Notes under the pieces: generated by a model
The model's database searches: none
The model's input: only the letters and a program-made list of their open reading frames with translations
What the model was told of the DNA's origin: nothing
Origin: Gemmobacter aquatilis
GTDB lineage: Bacteria > Pseudomonadota > Alphaproteobacteria > Rhodobacterales > Rhodobacteraceae
DNA length: 64,000 bases
Assembly: GCF_900110025.1 (NCBI RefSeq)
Contig: NZ_FOCE01000009.1
Location: forward strand, 62,001-126,000
Reading direction: 5' to 3'
Position numbers and translations under genes: made by a program
Shown here: piece by piece, positions 26,795 to 37,060 of the stretch
How positions within the stretch are numbered: the stretch's first letter is position 1
Layout: each line of letters begins with the position of its first letter

Positions 26795-27574
26795 ATGGCG
26801 GAGCAGCGCTTCAGCGTCACCGATCTGGATTGCGGCGCCTGTGTCGCGCGGATCGAGGCTGCGGCCCGCGCGGTGCCGGGGGTGGCGGCGGCGACCGCCT
26901 CGCTGGTGACGGGCGAGTTGACGGTGACGGGCACGCCGCAGACGGCCGATCTTCTGGCGGCGGTGCGGGCAACCGGCCATGACATCGCGCCGCTGGGGGC
27001 GGTGGCGGCGGATCCGGCCTATCGGCAGGTGCTGGGGACAGTGGTGGCGCTTAATCTGGGCTATGCGCTGGTGGAAATCATCGCAGGCTGGATGGCCGGA
27101 TCGCAGGCGCTGCGCGCCGATGCGCTGGATTTCCTGGGGGACGGGCTGATTTCGGGGCTTGGACTGCTGGCGCTCGGCTGGACCTTGCGGGCGCGGGCGC
27201 GGGCCGCGCTGTTGCAGGGCGGGTTTCTGGCGCTGATGGGGCTCTGGGTCATCGGCGGCACGCTCTGGCGGATGCAGGCACCGCCCTTGCCGGACGAAGC
27301 CGTCATGGGCTGGACGGGGATGGGGGCGCTGCTGGTCAATCTCGGATGTGCCGGGCTGCTGCTGCGGCACCGGTCGGGCGATGCCGGAATGCGGGCGGTC
27401 TGGCTGTTCTCGCGCAATGATGCACTGGGCAATCTGGCGGTTGTGGCGGCGGCCGCGCTGGTCGGAGTGACAGGATCGCCCTGGCCCGACCTTGTGGTGG
27501 CGCTGGGCATTGCCGGGCTGTTCCTTGGCGCGGCGCGGATCATCCTGCGCGATGCAAGGGCCGAGCTGCGCTGA
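26795..27574 (+). CDS. HMA-domain cation diffusion facilitator-like transporter
   Basis: A 259-residue protein fusing an N-terminal heavy-metal-associated domain (residues about 1-65, RFSVTDLDCGACVARIEAAARAVPGV, with the metal-binding CxxC) to a CDF-type membrane domain with about six helices. The CDF metal-site helices appear as LRADALDFLGDGLISG and FSRNDALGNLAVVA, that is D..D and ND..N rather than the usual HxxxD, so metal specificity may differ from zinc transporters. ATG 26795 is preferred over 26780 because GAAGG lies 6 bases before it. Confidence 0.85.
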   Translation: MAEQRFSVTDLDCGACVARIEAAARAVPGVAAATASLVTGELTVTGTPQTADLLAAVRATGHDIAPLGAVAADPAYRQVLGTVVALNLGYALVEIIAGWMAGSQALRADALDFLGDGLISGLGLLALGWTLRARARAALLQGGFLALMGLWVIGGTLWRMQAPPLPDEAVMGWTGMGALLVNLGCAGLLLRHRSGDAGMRAVWLFSRNDALGNLAVVAAAALVGVTGSPWPDLVVALGIAGLFLGAARIILRDARAELR

Positions 27575-27576
27575 CG

Positions 27577-27602
27577 CAAAAGGCCCCGGGGATACCGGGG
27601 CC
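27577..27602. terminator. Bidirectional terminator between the metal transporter and sdhB
   Basis: GGCCCCGG-GGATA-CCGGGGCC stem-loop (27582-27602). An AAAA run precedes it, giving TTTT after the hairpin on the minus strand, so it is best suited to end the sdh operon. Confidence 0.75.
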
Positions 27603-27645
27603 AGTGCGGGGGGCCTATGCGGGCGGCCCTGTGCAGAGCGGCGGC

Positions 27646-28422
27646 TTACACCGCGCGTTCCACCATCATCTTCTTGATCTCGGCAATCGCCTTGGCCGGG
27701 TTCAGCCCCTTGGGGCAGGTCTTGGCGCAGTTCATGATCGTGTGGCAGCGATACAGTTTGAACGGGTCTTCCAGCCCGTCCAGACGCTCGCCCGTCGCCT
27801 CGTCACGGCTGTCGATGATCCAGCGATAGGCGTGCAGCAGCGCGGCCGGGCCGAGGTATTTGTCGCCGTTCCACCAGTAGCTGGGGCAGGAGGTCGAACA
27901 CGACGCGCACATCACGCATTCATACAGACCGTCCAGCTTCTTGCGGTCTTCGATCGACTGGCGCCACTCTTTCGCGGGCCGGTTGGTCTTGGTTTCCAGC
28001 CAGGGCATGATGCTGGCATGCTGGGCGTAGAAATGCGTGAGATCGGGGATCAGATCCTTGATCACCGGCATATGCGGCAGCGGATAGATCTTCACATCGC
28101 CCTTCACCTCGTCCAGCCCGTAAATGCAGGCCAGTGTGTTGATGCCGTCGATGTTCATCGCGCAAGACCCGCAGATCCCCTCGCGGCAGGACCGGCGGAA
28201 GGTCAGCGTCGGATCGACCTCGTTCTTGATCTTGATCAGCGCGTCCAGCACCATCGGGCCGCACTTGTCCATATCCAGAAAATAGGTGTCCACCTGCGGG
28301 TTCTGGCCGTCATCGGGGTTCCAGCGATAGATCTGGAACTTGCGGACATTCTTGCCCTCGGGCTTCGGCCAGGTCTTGCCGGTGCGAATCTTGGAGTTTT
28401 TTGGCAGGGTGAACTGAACCAT
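27646..28422 (-). CDS. sdhB: Succinate dehydrogenase iron-sulfur subunit
   Basis: Transfers electrons from the flavoprotein to ubiquinone in complex II. The 258-residue product has the 2Fe-2S domain with [16 protein letters not shown] and the C-terminal ferredoxin domain with [17 protein letters not shown] and [17 protein letters not shown], binding the 4Fe-4S and 3Fe-4S clusters. It is the last gene of the minus-strand sdhC-sdhD-sdhA-...-sdhB operon, three bases after the lipoprotein gene stop. Confidence 0.97.
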   Translation of the reverse strand: MVQFTLPKNSKIRTGKTWPKPEGKNVRKFQIYRWNPDDGQNPQVDTYFLDMDKCGPMVLDALIKIKNEVDPTLTFRRSCREGICGSCAMNIDGINTLACIYGLDEVKGDVKIYPLPHMPVIKDLIPDLTHFYAQHASIMPWLETKTNRPAKEWRQSIEDRKKLDGLYECVMCASCSTSCPSYWWNGDKYLGPAALLHAYRWIIDSRDEATGERLDGLEDPFKLYRCHTIMNCAKTCPKGLNPAKAIAEIKKMMVERAV

Positions 28423-28425
28423 TGG

Positions 28426-28728
28426 CTAGTTTCTCCAATCTGAACGGGAGTAGAGCGGCTGAGAGGGCAGCTGCCCGGATTGCTGATAGACGCAGGAGTC
28501 GTAGACCTGCGCGGGGTCACGCCCCATGAGGAAATCGGACGACACGGCGATGTCGAAGCCGCCTGCCGCCTCGCCGTCAGAGCCCAGACCGGCGCGGATC
28601 TCGCCGCGCGGTTGCTGCGCAAGTCGGGCGCGTTCGTAACAGTTCCGCTCTGCCACCTCGCGCGGGACGGGGCCGCAGGCCGCCAGCAGGCCCAGCAGGA
28701 TCAGACCGAGGCGCCCCATCCCGTTCAT
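28426..28728 (-). CDS. Small predicted lipoprotein inside the sdh operon
   Basis: A 100-residue product with lipoprotein signal MNGMGRLGLILLGLLAACG (Cys18), then a short charged domain with two further cysteines (RNCYERARL, YDSCVYQQSG). It overlaps the preceding lipoprotein gene by ATGA (28725-28728) and sits 3 bases before sdhB, so it is translated together with complex II. A second ATG three codons in (28719) is possible. No named family recognised. Confidence 0.75.
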   Translation of the reverse strand: MNGMGRLGLILLGLLAACGPVPREVAERNCYERARLAQQPRGEIRAGLGSDGEAAGGFDIAVSSDFLMGRDPAQVYDSCVYQQSGQLPSQPLYSRSDWRN

Positions 28729-29045
28729 CCCGCGATCGGCCCGACACCGGCGGCGCGCATGCAGGCCCCCGTGGCCGGACGGCGCACGATGGTCACCACA
28801 TTCTGCACCGTCAGCGTGCCCGCCCGCGTGCCGACATCGCGCGCCAGTGCGGCCATCTCGGCGGGCGAGGCATTGGCCATCACGCAATCGGCGGCGGTTT
28901 CGGCCTGCGGTGCGGTCATGTAGGTCTGCAGCACCGGCACGACCACCGTGCGCGCCGCCTTGCGGTTCACACTGTCGGCCAGCGTTTGCGGCGAACAGGC
29001 GGTCAGGGCCAGAAGGCAGAGGGGCAGGAGGAGGACAGGTTTCAT
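28725..29045 (-). CDS. Small predicted lipoprotein inside the sdh operon
   Basis: A 106-residue product with a clear lipoprotein signal (MKPVLLLPLCLLALTACSPQ, lipobox LTAC, Cys17). It is followed by a helical domain with two cysteines (AADCVMANASPAEMAALARDVG, ATGACMRAAG). It is placed between sdhA and sdhB with 4-base overlaps on both sides. Function unknown; constant cotranscription with complex II is the only clue. Confidence 0.78.
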   Translation of the reverse strand: MKPVLLLPLCLLALTACSPQTLADSVNRKAARTVVVPVLQTYMTAPQAETAADCVMANASPAEMAALARDVGTRAGTLTVQNVVTIVRRPATGACMRAAGVGPIAG

Positions 29046-29233
29046 GATCCGCTCACAATCTGTTTGCGTTGCTGATCAGGGCAGCCTGCCGCATCCGCCG
29101 CCTGCGACAAGGTGAAAACGCGCCGGGCGGCAAGAAGCCGCTTGTTGCGGCCCGCGCAGCCTTGCCGCCGCAGGCCCCCGGCAAGCGGGGCCCCTTGGGA
29201 TGCAAGGCGCGGATATGCGGGCCGCAGAGTCAT
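29042..29233 (-). CDS. Possible 63-residue ORF coupling sdhA to the lipoprotein genes
   Basis: An open frame starting with an ATG that overlaps the sdhA stop (TGATG at 29231-29235) and ending in ATGA with the next gene. The product [13 protein letters not shown]... is Arg/Gly/Ala-rich with no recognisable domain. The exact overlaps at both ends argue for translation, but the composition is what random GC-rich sequence would give. It may only pass ribosomes along. Confidence 0.3.
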   Translation of the reverse strand: MTLRPAYPRLASQGAPLAGGLRRQGCAGRNKRLLAARRVFTLSQAADAAGCPDQQRKQIVSGS

Positions 29234-31035
29234 CAGAACTTCCGCTCTGCCGGGGCGATCTTCTTCAGGCTGATGCCGCCCGCCGATTCCGGGGTCAGCG
29301 GATCGACATGCACGGGACGGAAATCCAGCGTGCATTTCGCGCCATCCACCCAGGCCAGCGTGTGCTTGCGCCAGTTCAGATCGTCCCGCGTCGGGTAATC
29401 CTCGTGCGCATGGGCGCCGCGGCTTTCGGTGCGGGCATGGGCGCCATAGATCGTGGCCAGCGCGTTGGGCATCAGGTTGGTCAGTTCCAGCGTTTCCATC
29501 AGGTCGCTGTTCCACACCAGACTGCGATCCGTCACTTTCAGATCGCCCATCTTGCCCGCAATCGCGGTCATCTTCCGCTCGCCCTCGGCCAGCGTCTTTT
29601 CGGTGCGGAACACGGCGGCGTCGGCCTGCATCGTCTTCTGCATCTCAAGCCGCAATTCGGCGGTCGGCACGGCGCCCTTGGCGTGGCGCAGATCGTCGAA
29701 CCGACCCAGCGCCTTGTCCACCTCGGCGGTGTTCACCGGGGCCGAGCGTTCCTTGGGGTTCACGATCTCGCCCGCGCGGATCGCCGCCGCCCGACCGAAC
29801 ACCACAAGGTCGATCAGCGAGTTGGAGCCGAGCCGGTTCGCCCCGTGCACCGAAGCGCAGCCCGCCTCGCCCACCGCCATCAGGCCGGGGAACACGGCAT
29901 CCGGGTTGCCCGGCTGCGGGTTCAGCACTTCGCCCCAATAGTTGGTGGGGATGCCGCCCATGTTGTAATGCACCGTCGGCAGAACCGGGATCGGTTCCTT
30001 GTTCAGATCGACCCCGGCAAAGATCTTGGCCGATTCCGAAATGCCCGGCAGACGCAGCGCCAGCGTTTCCGGCGGCAGGTGGTTCAGGTGCAGGTGGATA
30101 TGGTCGCCTTCCGCGCCCACGCCCCGGCCTTCACGGATTTCCAGCGTCATGCAGCGGGACACATAGTCGCGCGGCGCCAGATCCTTGTAATGGGGCGCAT
30201 AACGCTCCATGAACCGCTCGCCCTTGGAGTTGGTGAGATAACCCCCTTCGCCGCGCGCACCTTCGGTGATCAGGCAGCCCGAGCCATAGATGCCGGTCGG
30301 GTGGAACTGCACGAATTCCATGTCTTGCAGCGGCAGGCCCGCACGGGCCACCATGCCGCCGCCGTCGCCGGTGCAGGTATGGGCCGAGGTCGCGCTGAAA
30401 TAGGCCCGGCCATAGCCGCCGGTCGCCAGCACGGTCATCTTGGCGTTGAAGACGTGAATGGTGCCGTCATCCAGCTTCCACGCCACCACGCCGGTGCAAC
30501 GCCCGTCGGTCATGATCAGATCGAGCGCGAAATATTCGACGAAGAATTCCGCGTTGTTCTTCAGGCTCTGGCCATACAGCGTATGCAGGATGGCGTGGCC
30601 GGTGCGGTCGGCGGCGGCGCAGGTGCGCTGCACCGGCGGGCCTTCGCCGAATTCGGTGGTATGGCCGCCGAACGGGCGCTGATAGATCTTGCCCTCTTCG
30701 GTGCGGCTGAACGGAACGCCGTAATGTTCCAGCTCGTACACCGCCTTCGGCGCCTCGCGCGCCAGATATTCCATCGCGTCGGTATCGCCCAGCCAGTCCG
30801 ACCCTTTCACGGTGTCGTACATGTGCCACTGCCAGTTGTCCGGGCCCATGTTCGACAGCGAGGCGGCGATGCCGCCCTGTGCCGCAACGGTGTGGCTGCG
30901 CGTCGGGAACACCTTGGTCACGCAGGCCGTGCGCAGGCCCTGTTCGGCCATGCCCAGCGTCGCGCGCAGACCCGCGCCACCGGCACCGACCACCACGACA
31001 TCATAGTCGTGCACTTCATAGGGATAAGCAGTCAT
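29233..31035 (-). CDS. sdhA: Succinate dehydrogenase flavoprotein subunit
   Basis: Oxidises succinate to fumarate with covalent FAD at the inner membrane. The 600-residue product shows the FAD motif [15 protein letters not shown], the covalent-FAD segment [15 protein letters not shown] with the modified His, the substrate-site [21 protein letters not shown] and [19 protein letters not shown]. It begins 9 bases after sdhD on the same strand. Confidence 0.98.
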   Translation of the reverse strand: MTAYPYEVHDYDVVVVGAGGAGLRATLGMAEQGLRTACVTKVFPTRSHTVAAQGGIAASLSNMGPDNWQWHMYDTVKGSDWLGDTDAMEYLAREAPKAVYELEHYGVPFSRTEEGKIYQRPFGGHTTEFGEGPPVQRTCAAADRTGHAILHTLYGQSLKNNAEFFVEYFALDLIMTDGRCTGVVAWKLDDGTIHVFNAKMTVLATGGYGRAYFSATSAHTCTGDGGGMVARAGLPLQDMEFVQFHPTGIYGSGCLITEGARGEGGYLTNSKGERFMERYAPHYKDLAPRDYVSRCMTLEIREGRGVGAEGDHIHLHLNHLPPETLALRLPGISESAKIFAGVDLNKEPIPVLPTVHYNMGGIPTNYWGEVLNPQPGNPDAVFPGLMAVGEAGCASVHGANRLGSNSLIDLVVFGRAAAIRAGEIVNPKERSAPVNTAEVDKALGRFDDLRHAKGAVPTAELRLEMQKTMQADAAVFRTEKTLAEGERKMTAIAGKMGDLKVTDRSLVWNSDLMETLELTNLMPNALATIYGAHARTESRGAHAHEDYPTRDDLNWRKHTLAWVDGAKCTLDFRPVHVDPLTPESAGGISLKKIAPAERKF

Positions 31036-31044
31036 GTCAGCCTC

Positions 31045-31416
31045 TCAGAGCGCCAGTTTCGCAAGGGCGTAAAAGCCCACCGCGATCACCGCGTAAGAAA
31101 TCGAAATCACCAGCATGATCAGGCCCTTCTTCGCGCTGCCGCGCGCATAGTCCTCGATCATCATGGTGGCCCCCTTGGCGAAATGGCGCATCCCCACGAA
31201 CAGGACGAGCCCGGTCAGGATGGCCGGAAACGGGTGCGAAAAGGTCGCCAGAACCGCGTCATGGCTTTTCCCCAGCGCCGAGCCGAAGACATAAAGCCAG
31301 ACCGGCACCATGAAGGCCAGCCCGACGGCGGACACCTGCATGTACCAGTGATGCTCGGTGCCGGTGCCTGCGGCACCCTTGCCCTCGGCGCGCTTGCGGT
31401 CGGTCAGATAGCGCAT
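31045..31416 (-). CDS. sdhD: Succinate dehydrogenase hydrophobic membrane anchor subunit
   Basis: A 123-residue protein with three membrane helices that, with SdhC, binds heme b and ubiquinone. The segment HHWYMQVSAVGLAFMVPVWLYVF and GMRHFAKGATMMIEDYARG (conserved RH..D..R around the quinone site) fit alphaproteobacterial SdhD. It starts 10 bases after sdhC. Confidence 0.95.
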   Translation of the reverse strand: MRYLTDRKRAEGKGAAGTGTEHHWYMQVSAVGLAFMVPVWLYVFGSALGKSHDAVLATFSHPFPAILTGLVLFVGMRHFAKGATMMIEDYARGSAKKGLIMLVISISYAVIAVGFYALAKLAL

Positions 31417-31426
31417 CTCAGCCTCC

Positions 31427-31810
31427 TCAGACCAGAATGATGGTGATGACGGTCAGCACGACCGACCCGATGATGCAGGCCCAGCCGAGCTTCTCGGCGG
31501 TGGGAATGTCGAGCCCCTTTCCCGCATCGTAATAAAGGTGCCGCAGACCGGCGAGGTAGTGATACCACACCGCCCAGGCCGACAGCGTGAACACCAGATC
31601 GCCGAACCACGAGGTTGCGACGCCATTGGCCAGTGCAAAATACTCGGGCGAGATCGCGGCCGACAGCAGCCACCACACCGCAAGCAGCGTGCCCACGATC
31701 AGCCCGTTGCCGGTGATCCGCGTCAGGATCGAGGTGATCGAGGTCAGTTGCGGGCGATAGATCTGGAGATGGGGGGAAAGGGGGCGCTCGACCCGCTTCA
31801 CTTCAGCCAT
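31427..31810 (-). CDS. sdhC: Succinate dehydrogenase cytochrome b556 subunit
   Basis: A 127-residue three-helix membrane subunit. RPLSPHLQIYRPQLTSITSILTRITG near the N-terminus is the SdhC signature, and the heme-ligand His lies in WYHYLAGLRHLYYDAGKG. AAGGGAA precedes ATG 31810. It is the first gene of the sdh operon. The upstream region holds twin GTGATCAC sites and an ACTTGCGCGAAA motif shared with other TCA genes. Confidence 0.96.
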   Translation of the reverse strand: MAEVKRVERPLSPHLQIYRPQLTSITSILTRITGNGLIVGTLLAVWWLLSAAISPEYFALANGVATSWFGDLVFTLSAWAVWYHYLAGLRHLYYDAGKGLDIPTAEKLGWACIIGSVVLTVITIILV

Positions 31811-32187
31811 GACATTTCCCTTTGTCGCTTGGCGCGGCAGAAGGGCCGCGCGCTGGCAGGATTTCCTGTATGTTTCATTAGCGCCTTTTTCGCGCAAGTC
31901 ACGCGCGCTTTCGCTGCCATTCCGGGCTGTTGCCGCTATCAGGCAGGATTTTTTCGATTTGTGATCACGTTTTTTCGGGCTGTGATCACGACCGGCCGGA
32001 TCGATCCGACTCAGCCGCTGCGCCCGGATCGACGCGGGCAGGGGGGCGCTGCCCCCGCGCCTGCGGCGCTCCCCCGGGATATTTTTACCAAGATGAAAGA
32101 GCCCGCCTTGCCGCTTCACCCTGCCCAAATACTCAGGGGGTGAATTGGCCGCAGGCCAAGAGGGGGCATCGCCCCCTCGCCACGGCG
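31811..32187. other. sdh upstream region with regulatory sites and two converging family A repeats
   Basis: No gene seen. From sdhC outward: ACTTGCGCGAAA on the minus strand (31888-31899), the twin GTGATCAC element (31959-31991), then a plus-oriented family A repeat (32036-32098, G-rich hairpin, CCCCCGGGATATTTTTACC, AAGATGAAA) facing a minus-oriented copy (32099-32185). The latter carries AATACTCAGGGGGTGAATTGG and a GAGGGGGCATCGCCCCCTC hairpin, which probably terminates mch. Confidence 0.7.
31959..31991 (-). promoter_or_regulatory. Twin GTGATCAC palindromes upstream of sdhC
   Basis: GTGATCAC at 31961-31968 and 31982-31989, 21 bp apart centre to centre (two helical turns), with a T-rich spacer GTTTTTTCGGGCT. 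The same element with the same spacing lies upstream of sucC at 39456-39488. It is 150-180 bp upstream of the sdhC start. Confidence 0.7.
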
Positions 32188-33219
32188 TCACACCGGCATC
32201 AGCGCCCAGTAATCCAGATCCAGCAGCACTTCGGGCAGATACTTGCCATCCTCACCCTTCAGCGCAAACGGCGCCGCCCCCTGTTTCACCGCCACCAGCC
32301 GCAGCCGGATCGCGCCGACCCCCGGCGCTGCGGTCGGCGCCTTGTCCAGCACCTCGGACCAGCATTTCACCGTATCGCCGGCGAAGCAGGGGTTCGCATG
32401 GGCACCGCCATTCAGCGCCACGATCATCTGCGCATTGGCCAGCCCGTTGAAGCTCAGCGCCCGCGCCATCGAGATCACATGCCCGCCATAGATCAGCCGC
32501 TTGCCATCCTCGCGGAAGGTGGCGTCGAAATGCACCTTGGCGGTGTTCTGCCACAGGCGCGTGGCGATCATGTGTTCCGCTTCCTCGATCGTCACGCCAT
32601 CGACATGCTCGATCTTTTCACCGATCTCATAATGGCCCAGACGATGCGCCTCGCCCGCCAGCGCGAAATCATAGCTGCTGAAATCCAGCCCCGCCGGGAT
32701 CACCAGCGCCCCGGGCACCACCACCTTTGCCAGATCCGGCACCACCGCTTCGGGCGCGGGCACCTCCAGCCGGTTCTTGCGCACCATCACCCAGCGCACA
32801 TATTCCATCACCACGGTGTCGTTCTGGTTGATGCCGCGCGTGCGCACATAAACCACGCCTGACTTGCCGTTGGAGTTTTCCTTCAGCCCGATCACCGTCG
32901 ATTCCGACCGCAGCGTATCGCCCGGATAGACCGGCGCCAGCCAGCGCCCCTCGGCATAGCCCAGATTGGCCACCGCATTCAGGCTGACATCCGGCACCGT
33001 CTTGCCGAACACCACATGGAAGGCGGCCAGATCGTCGATCGGGCTGGCCGGCAGCCCGCAGGCCCGCGCGAATGCGTCCGAGGAATACAGCGCATGACGC
33101 GCCGGATACATCGCGTGATACAGCGCCCGCTCGCCGCCCGAAACGGTGCGCGGCACGGCGTGGATGATCGTCTCGCCGAGGCGGTAATCCTCGAAGAAGC
33201 GGCCCGGATTGGTTTTCAT
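32188..33219 (-). CDS. mch: Mesaconyl-CoA hydratase (2-methylfumaryl-CoA hydratase)
   Basis: Interconverts mesaconyl-CoA and beta-methylmalyl-CoA in the ethylmalonyl-CoA pathway for acetyl-CoA assimilation. The 343-residue protein is a double hot-dog MaoC-like enzyme with domains at about 10-160 and 180-340. FARACGLPASPIDDLAAFHVVFGKTVPDVSLNAVANLGYAEGRWLAPVYPGDTL holds the hydratase motif of this family. The gene lies between sdh and mcl2, as in Rhodobacter sphaeroides. Its ribosome-binding site GGAG is part of a CCCTACGGAG palindromic repeat end. A terminator at 33259-33284 separates it from the upstream genes. Confidence 0.93.
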   Translation of the reverse strand: MKTNPGRFFEDYRLGETIIHAVPRTVSGGERALYHAMYPARHALYSSDAFARACGLPASPIDDLAAFHVVFGKTVPDVSLNAVANLGYAEGRWLAPVYPGDTLRSESTVIGLKENSNGKSGVVYVRTRGINQNDTVVMEYVRWVMVRKNRLEVPAPEAVVPDLAKVVVPGALVIPAGLDFSSYDFALAGEAHRLGHYEIGEKIEHVDGVTIEEAEHMIATRLWQNTAKVHFDATFREDGKRLIYGGHVISMARALSFNGLANAQMIVALNGGAHANPCFAGDTVKCWSEVLDKAPTAAPGVGAIRLRLVAVKQGAAPFALKGEDGKYLPEVLLDLDYWALMPV

Positions 33220-33225
33220 CGCGGA

Positions 33226-33253
33226 TACTCCGTAGGGCGGGGGGCTTCCCGCC
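33226..33253. repeat. Family B palindromic repeat upstream of mch
   Basis: CTCCGTAGGGCGGGG-GG-CTTCCCGCC. On the mch strand it reads as a GC hairpin followed by CCCTACGGAG, where GGAG is the mch ribosome-binding site. The same arrangement is found before sucD (40791-40853). Confidence 0.6.
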
Positions 33254-33258
33254 GTCTG

Positions 33259-33284
33259 AAAAACGGGGCAGGCGGCCTGCCCCG
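33259..33284 (-). terminator. Intrinsic terminator after the DUF1737 gene
   Basis: Minus strand: CGGGGCAGG-CCG-CCTGCCCCG followed by TTTTT. It is a strong 9-bp GC stem between the DUF1737 gene and mch, implying that mch has its own promoter or depends on read-through. Confidence 0.8.
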
Positions 33285-33289
33285 CGGGA

Positions 33290-33502
33290 TCACTGTTCGC
33301 CCAGCTTGATCTCGGGGCTGTATTCGCCGGGCACTTCCTTCACCACCGCCTGCCCGCAGCGCATCACCCCGCGCGCCGCGTCAAAGGCATAGGCCGGGTC
33401 GCCCTGCAGCGCCCAGCCCTTGTTCAGCGCCGCGGTCACCTTGTGGCAAAAGGCCGAAGTGTCATCGTCGGACAGAAAGCGGTAGAGTTTCATCGTCTTC
33501 AT
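33290..33502 (-). CDS. DUF1737 domain protein
   Basis: A 70-residue cytoplasmic protein (MKTMKLYRFLSDDDTSAFCHKVTAALNKGWALQGDP..) matching DUF1737, a short domain defined by the LYRFLxGPD..F..RV..ALNxGW.L.GxP pattern. It lies 4 bases after nnrU on the same strand and between mcl2 and mch. Start at 33502; a second ATG lies at 33493. Function unknown. Confidence 0.85.
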   Translation of the reverse strand: MKTMKLYRFLSDDDTSAFCHKVTAALNKGWALQGDPAYAFDAARGVMRCGQAVVKEVPGEYSPEIKLGEQ

Positions 33503-33506
33503 CACA

Positions 33507-34055
33507 TCACCCGAATGTCGGATAGCCGAGCGCGATATGCGCCCCGGCGATTGCGCCATAGACCAGCAGGGTGCCCACCGCCGCCATGACCTCCATCTTC
33601 GCGCCCTTGCCGCGCGGCGGCACCCAGCCCGGTTGCGCCCGGTTGATCATCGCCATTTCCAGCACCGCCCAGACGGCCATGCCGCCGAACAGCACGAAAG
33701 ACGGCACATCGCCATTCACCAGCAGATGCGCCACGGCCCAGACGATGACCCCAGTCAGCATCGGATGCCGCATCCGCTGCGCCACGGCGGTCTTCATCCC
33801 CGCTGCGGCAAACAGATAGACCGAGACCAGCATCAGCAGGTTGTTGATCCCCACCAGCGCCGGGCTGCGGCCCCAGAACACCGCGCCCTCCGCCCCGCGA
33901 TAGCCGATCACCATCAGCCCCAGCGACACCAGCAGGGCGACGGTCACCACCGCCTTGCCACGCTCGCCCATCGCCGCCCGGGGGCCGGGCGCCAGCCGTT
34001 TGAACATGTGGGCGCCCGCCCAGATCAGCAGGCCAAGGATCAGAAGGGGCATCAT
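33507..34055 (-). CDS. NnrU family membrane protein
   Basis: A 182-residue protein with about five membrane helices (MMPLLILGLLIWAGAHMFKRLAPG.., HPMLTGVIVWAVAHLLVNGDVPSFVLFGGMAVWAVLEM). The HPxLxG..W..AH motif and the following helix define the NnrU/isoprenylcysteine methyltransferase-like family. NnrU was first linked to denitrification, but most homologues, including those beside TCA genes, have no proven role. It starts 36 bases after mcl2. Confidence 0.88.
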   Translation of the reverse strand: MMPLLILGLLIWAGAHMFKRLAPGPRAAMGERGKAVVTVALLVSLGLMVIGYRGAEGAVFWGRSPALVGINNLLMLVSVYLFAAAGMKTAVAQRMRHPMLTGVIVWAVAHLLVNGDVPSFVLFGGMAVWAVLEMAMINRAQPGWVPPRGKGAKMEVMAAVGTLLVYGAIAGAHIALGYPTFG

Positions 34056-34091
34056 GCAGCTCCGGTGTGAAGGATCACCGCCACCCTGCGC

Positions 34092-34961
34092 TTATCCGGC
34101 CAGCGCCGCAATCGCCGCCGCCTTGGCCAGCGTCGCCTTGGCGGTCACGATATGCAGGTTTTCGACGATCTTGCCATCGACCACCGCCACGCCGCCGCCA
34201 TTCGCCATCACCTCGTCAAAGGCGGCAATCTGGCGCTGCGCCAGGTCGATTTCCGCGTCAGAGGGCGCAAAGGCGCGGTTGGCAATCTCCAATTGGGCCG
34301 GATGGATCAGCGTCTTGCCGTCAAAGCCCATGTCACGGCCCTGTTCGCATTCGAACAGCAGCCCGTCCTCGTCCTTGAACGCATTATAGACGCCATCGAC
34401 CAGAATCAGCCCATGCGCCCGCCCGGCCAGCAGGCACAGCCCCAACCCCGCCTGCATCGGCAGCCGGTCGGCCCGGAAGCGCGAGTTCAGCTCTTTCGCA
34501 AGGTCATTGGTGCCCATCACCATGCCCTTCAGCTTGGGATGCGCCGCGATTTCGGCGGCGTTCAGCATCCCCTGACAGGTCTCCATCATCGCCCAGAGAT
34601 CGGCGCCCGGCACCAGCGCCGCCACCGCATCCAGATCGCGGGCGCAGTTCACCTTGGGGATCAGCACCGCGTCGATCTTGGCGCCGCGGGCAATCGCCTC
34701 GTCCATCGCATTGCAATCGGCGGCGCCCCATTCGGTGTCCAGCCCGTTGATCCGCACGATGCGCGCGCGCGCGCCGAAATCCCAATCGGTCAGCACCTGC
34801 GCCAGCAGCTTGCGCGCGGCGGGCTTTTCATCCGGCGCCACCGCGTCTTCCAGATCGAAGATGATCGCATCGGCGGGCAGGCCCATCGCCTTTTCCAGCG
34901 CCCGCTCTTTCGAGCCGGGGATGTAAAGCACCGAACGGTAGGGGCGGGCGGTCTGGGTCAT
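34092..34961 (-). CDS. mcl2: (3S)-malyl-CoA thioesterase (CitE-like)
   Basis: A 289-residue TIM-barrel protein of the CitE/HpcH family: YRSVLYIPGSKERALEKAMGLPADAIIFDLEDAV, RINGLDTEWGAADC, WAMMETCQGMLNAAEI and FDGKTLIHPAQLEIANRAF. In Rhodobacter sphaeroides the Mcl2 paralogue at this position hydrolyses (3S)-malyl-CoA to malate, completing an apparent malate synthase with Mcl1; I assign it by gene order and length. GGGAGAG precedes ATG 34961. It heads a minus-strand group mcl2-nnrU-DUF1737. Its upstream region shares GATTTGCCGCARCGC with ecm. Confidence 0.88.
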   Translation of the reverse strand: MTQTARPYRSVLYIPGSKERALEKAMGLPADAIIFDLEDAVAPDEKPAARKLLAQVLTDWDFGARARIVRINGLDTEWGAADCNAMDEAIARGAKIDAVLIPKVNCARDLDAVAALVPGADLWAMMETCQGMLNAAEIAAHPKLKGMVMGTNDLAKELNSRFRADRLPMQAGLGLCLLAGRAHGLILVDGVYNAFKDEDGLLFECEQGRDMGFDGKTLIHPAQLEIANRAFAPSDAEIDLAQRQIAAFDEVMANGGGVAVVDGKIVENLHIVTAKATLAKAAAIAALAG

Positions 34962-35024
34962 GAGTCTCTCCCAAGCAAGATTCTTTCGCCAAAGACCACA
35001 TCAGCGGCATATTCGGCAAGCCCC

Positions 35025-35039
35025 GATTTGCCGCAGCGC
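35025..35039. promoter_or_regulatory. GATTTGCCGCAGCGC motif upstream of mcl2
   Basis: It matches 14 of 15 bases with GATTTGCCGCAACGC on the minus strand at 50280-50294 upstream of ecm. A TTCGGCAAG half-site lies at 35012-35020, giving an inverted TTCGGCAA..TTTGCCGCA arrangement 64-78 bp before the mcl2 start. Confidence 0.45.
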
Positions 35040-35125
35040 AGAATTTCCGCCCTGCTCCTTCCTCTGTGCGTCAAAACCCCGGCCTATGCGCCGCTGATGT
35101 TGTAGCGCCCCGGCCTGACAAACGC

Positions 35126-35151
35126 GCCCCCTCCCCCTGCAGGGGGGAGGG
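35126..35151. repeat. GC-rich palindrome CCCTCCCCC-TGCA-GGGGGGAGGG
   Basis: Imperfect inverted repeat followed by GCTGGGGTGGGGGT, a common intergenic palindrome type in GC-rich genomes. It is located between the 3' end of the TSUP gene and the mcl2 promoter, possibly terminating the TSUP transcript. Confidence 0.5.
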
Positions 35152-35189
35152 CTGGGGTGGGGGTGGTCGCGCCGGTAGCCAGCCGCCGC

Positions 35190-37059
<1,870 letters not shown>

Positions 37060-37060
<1 letters not shown>

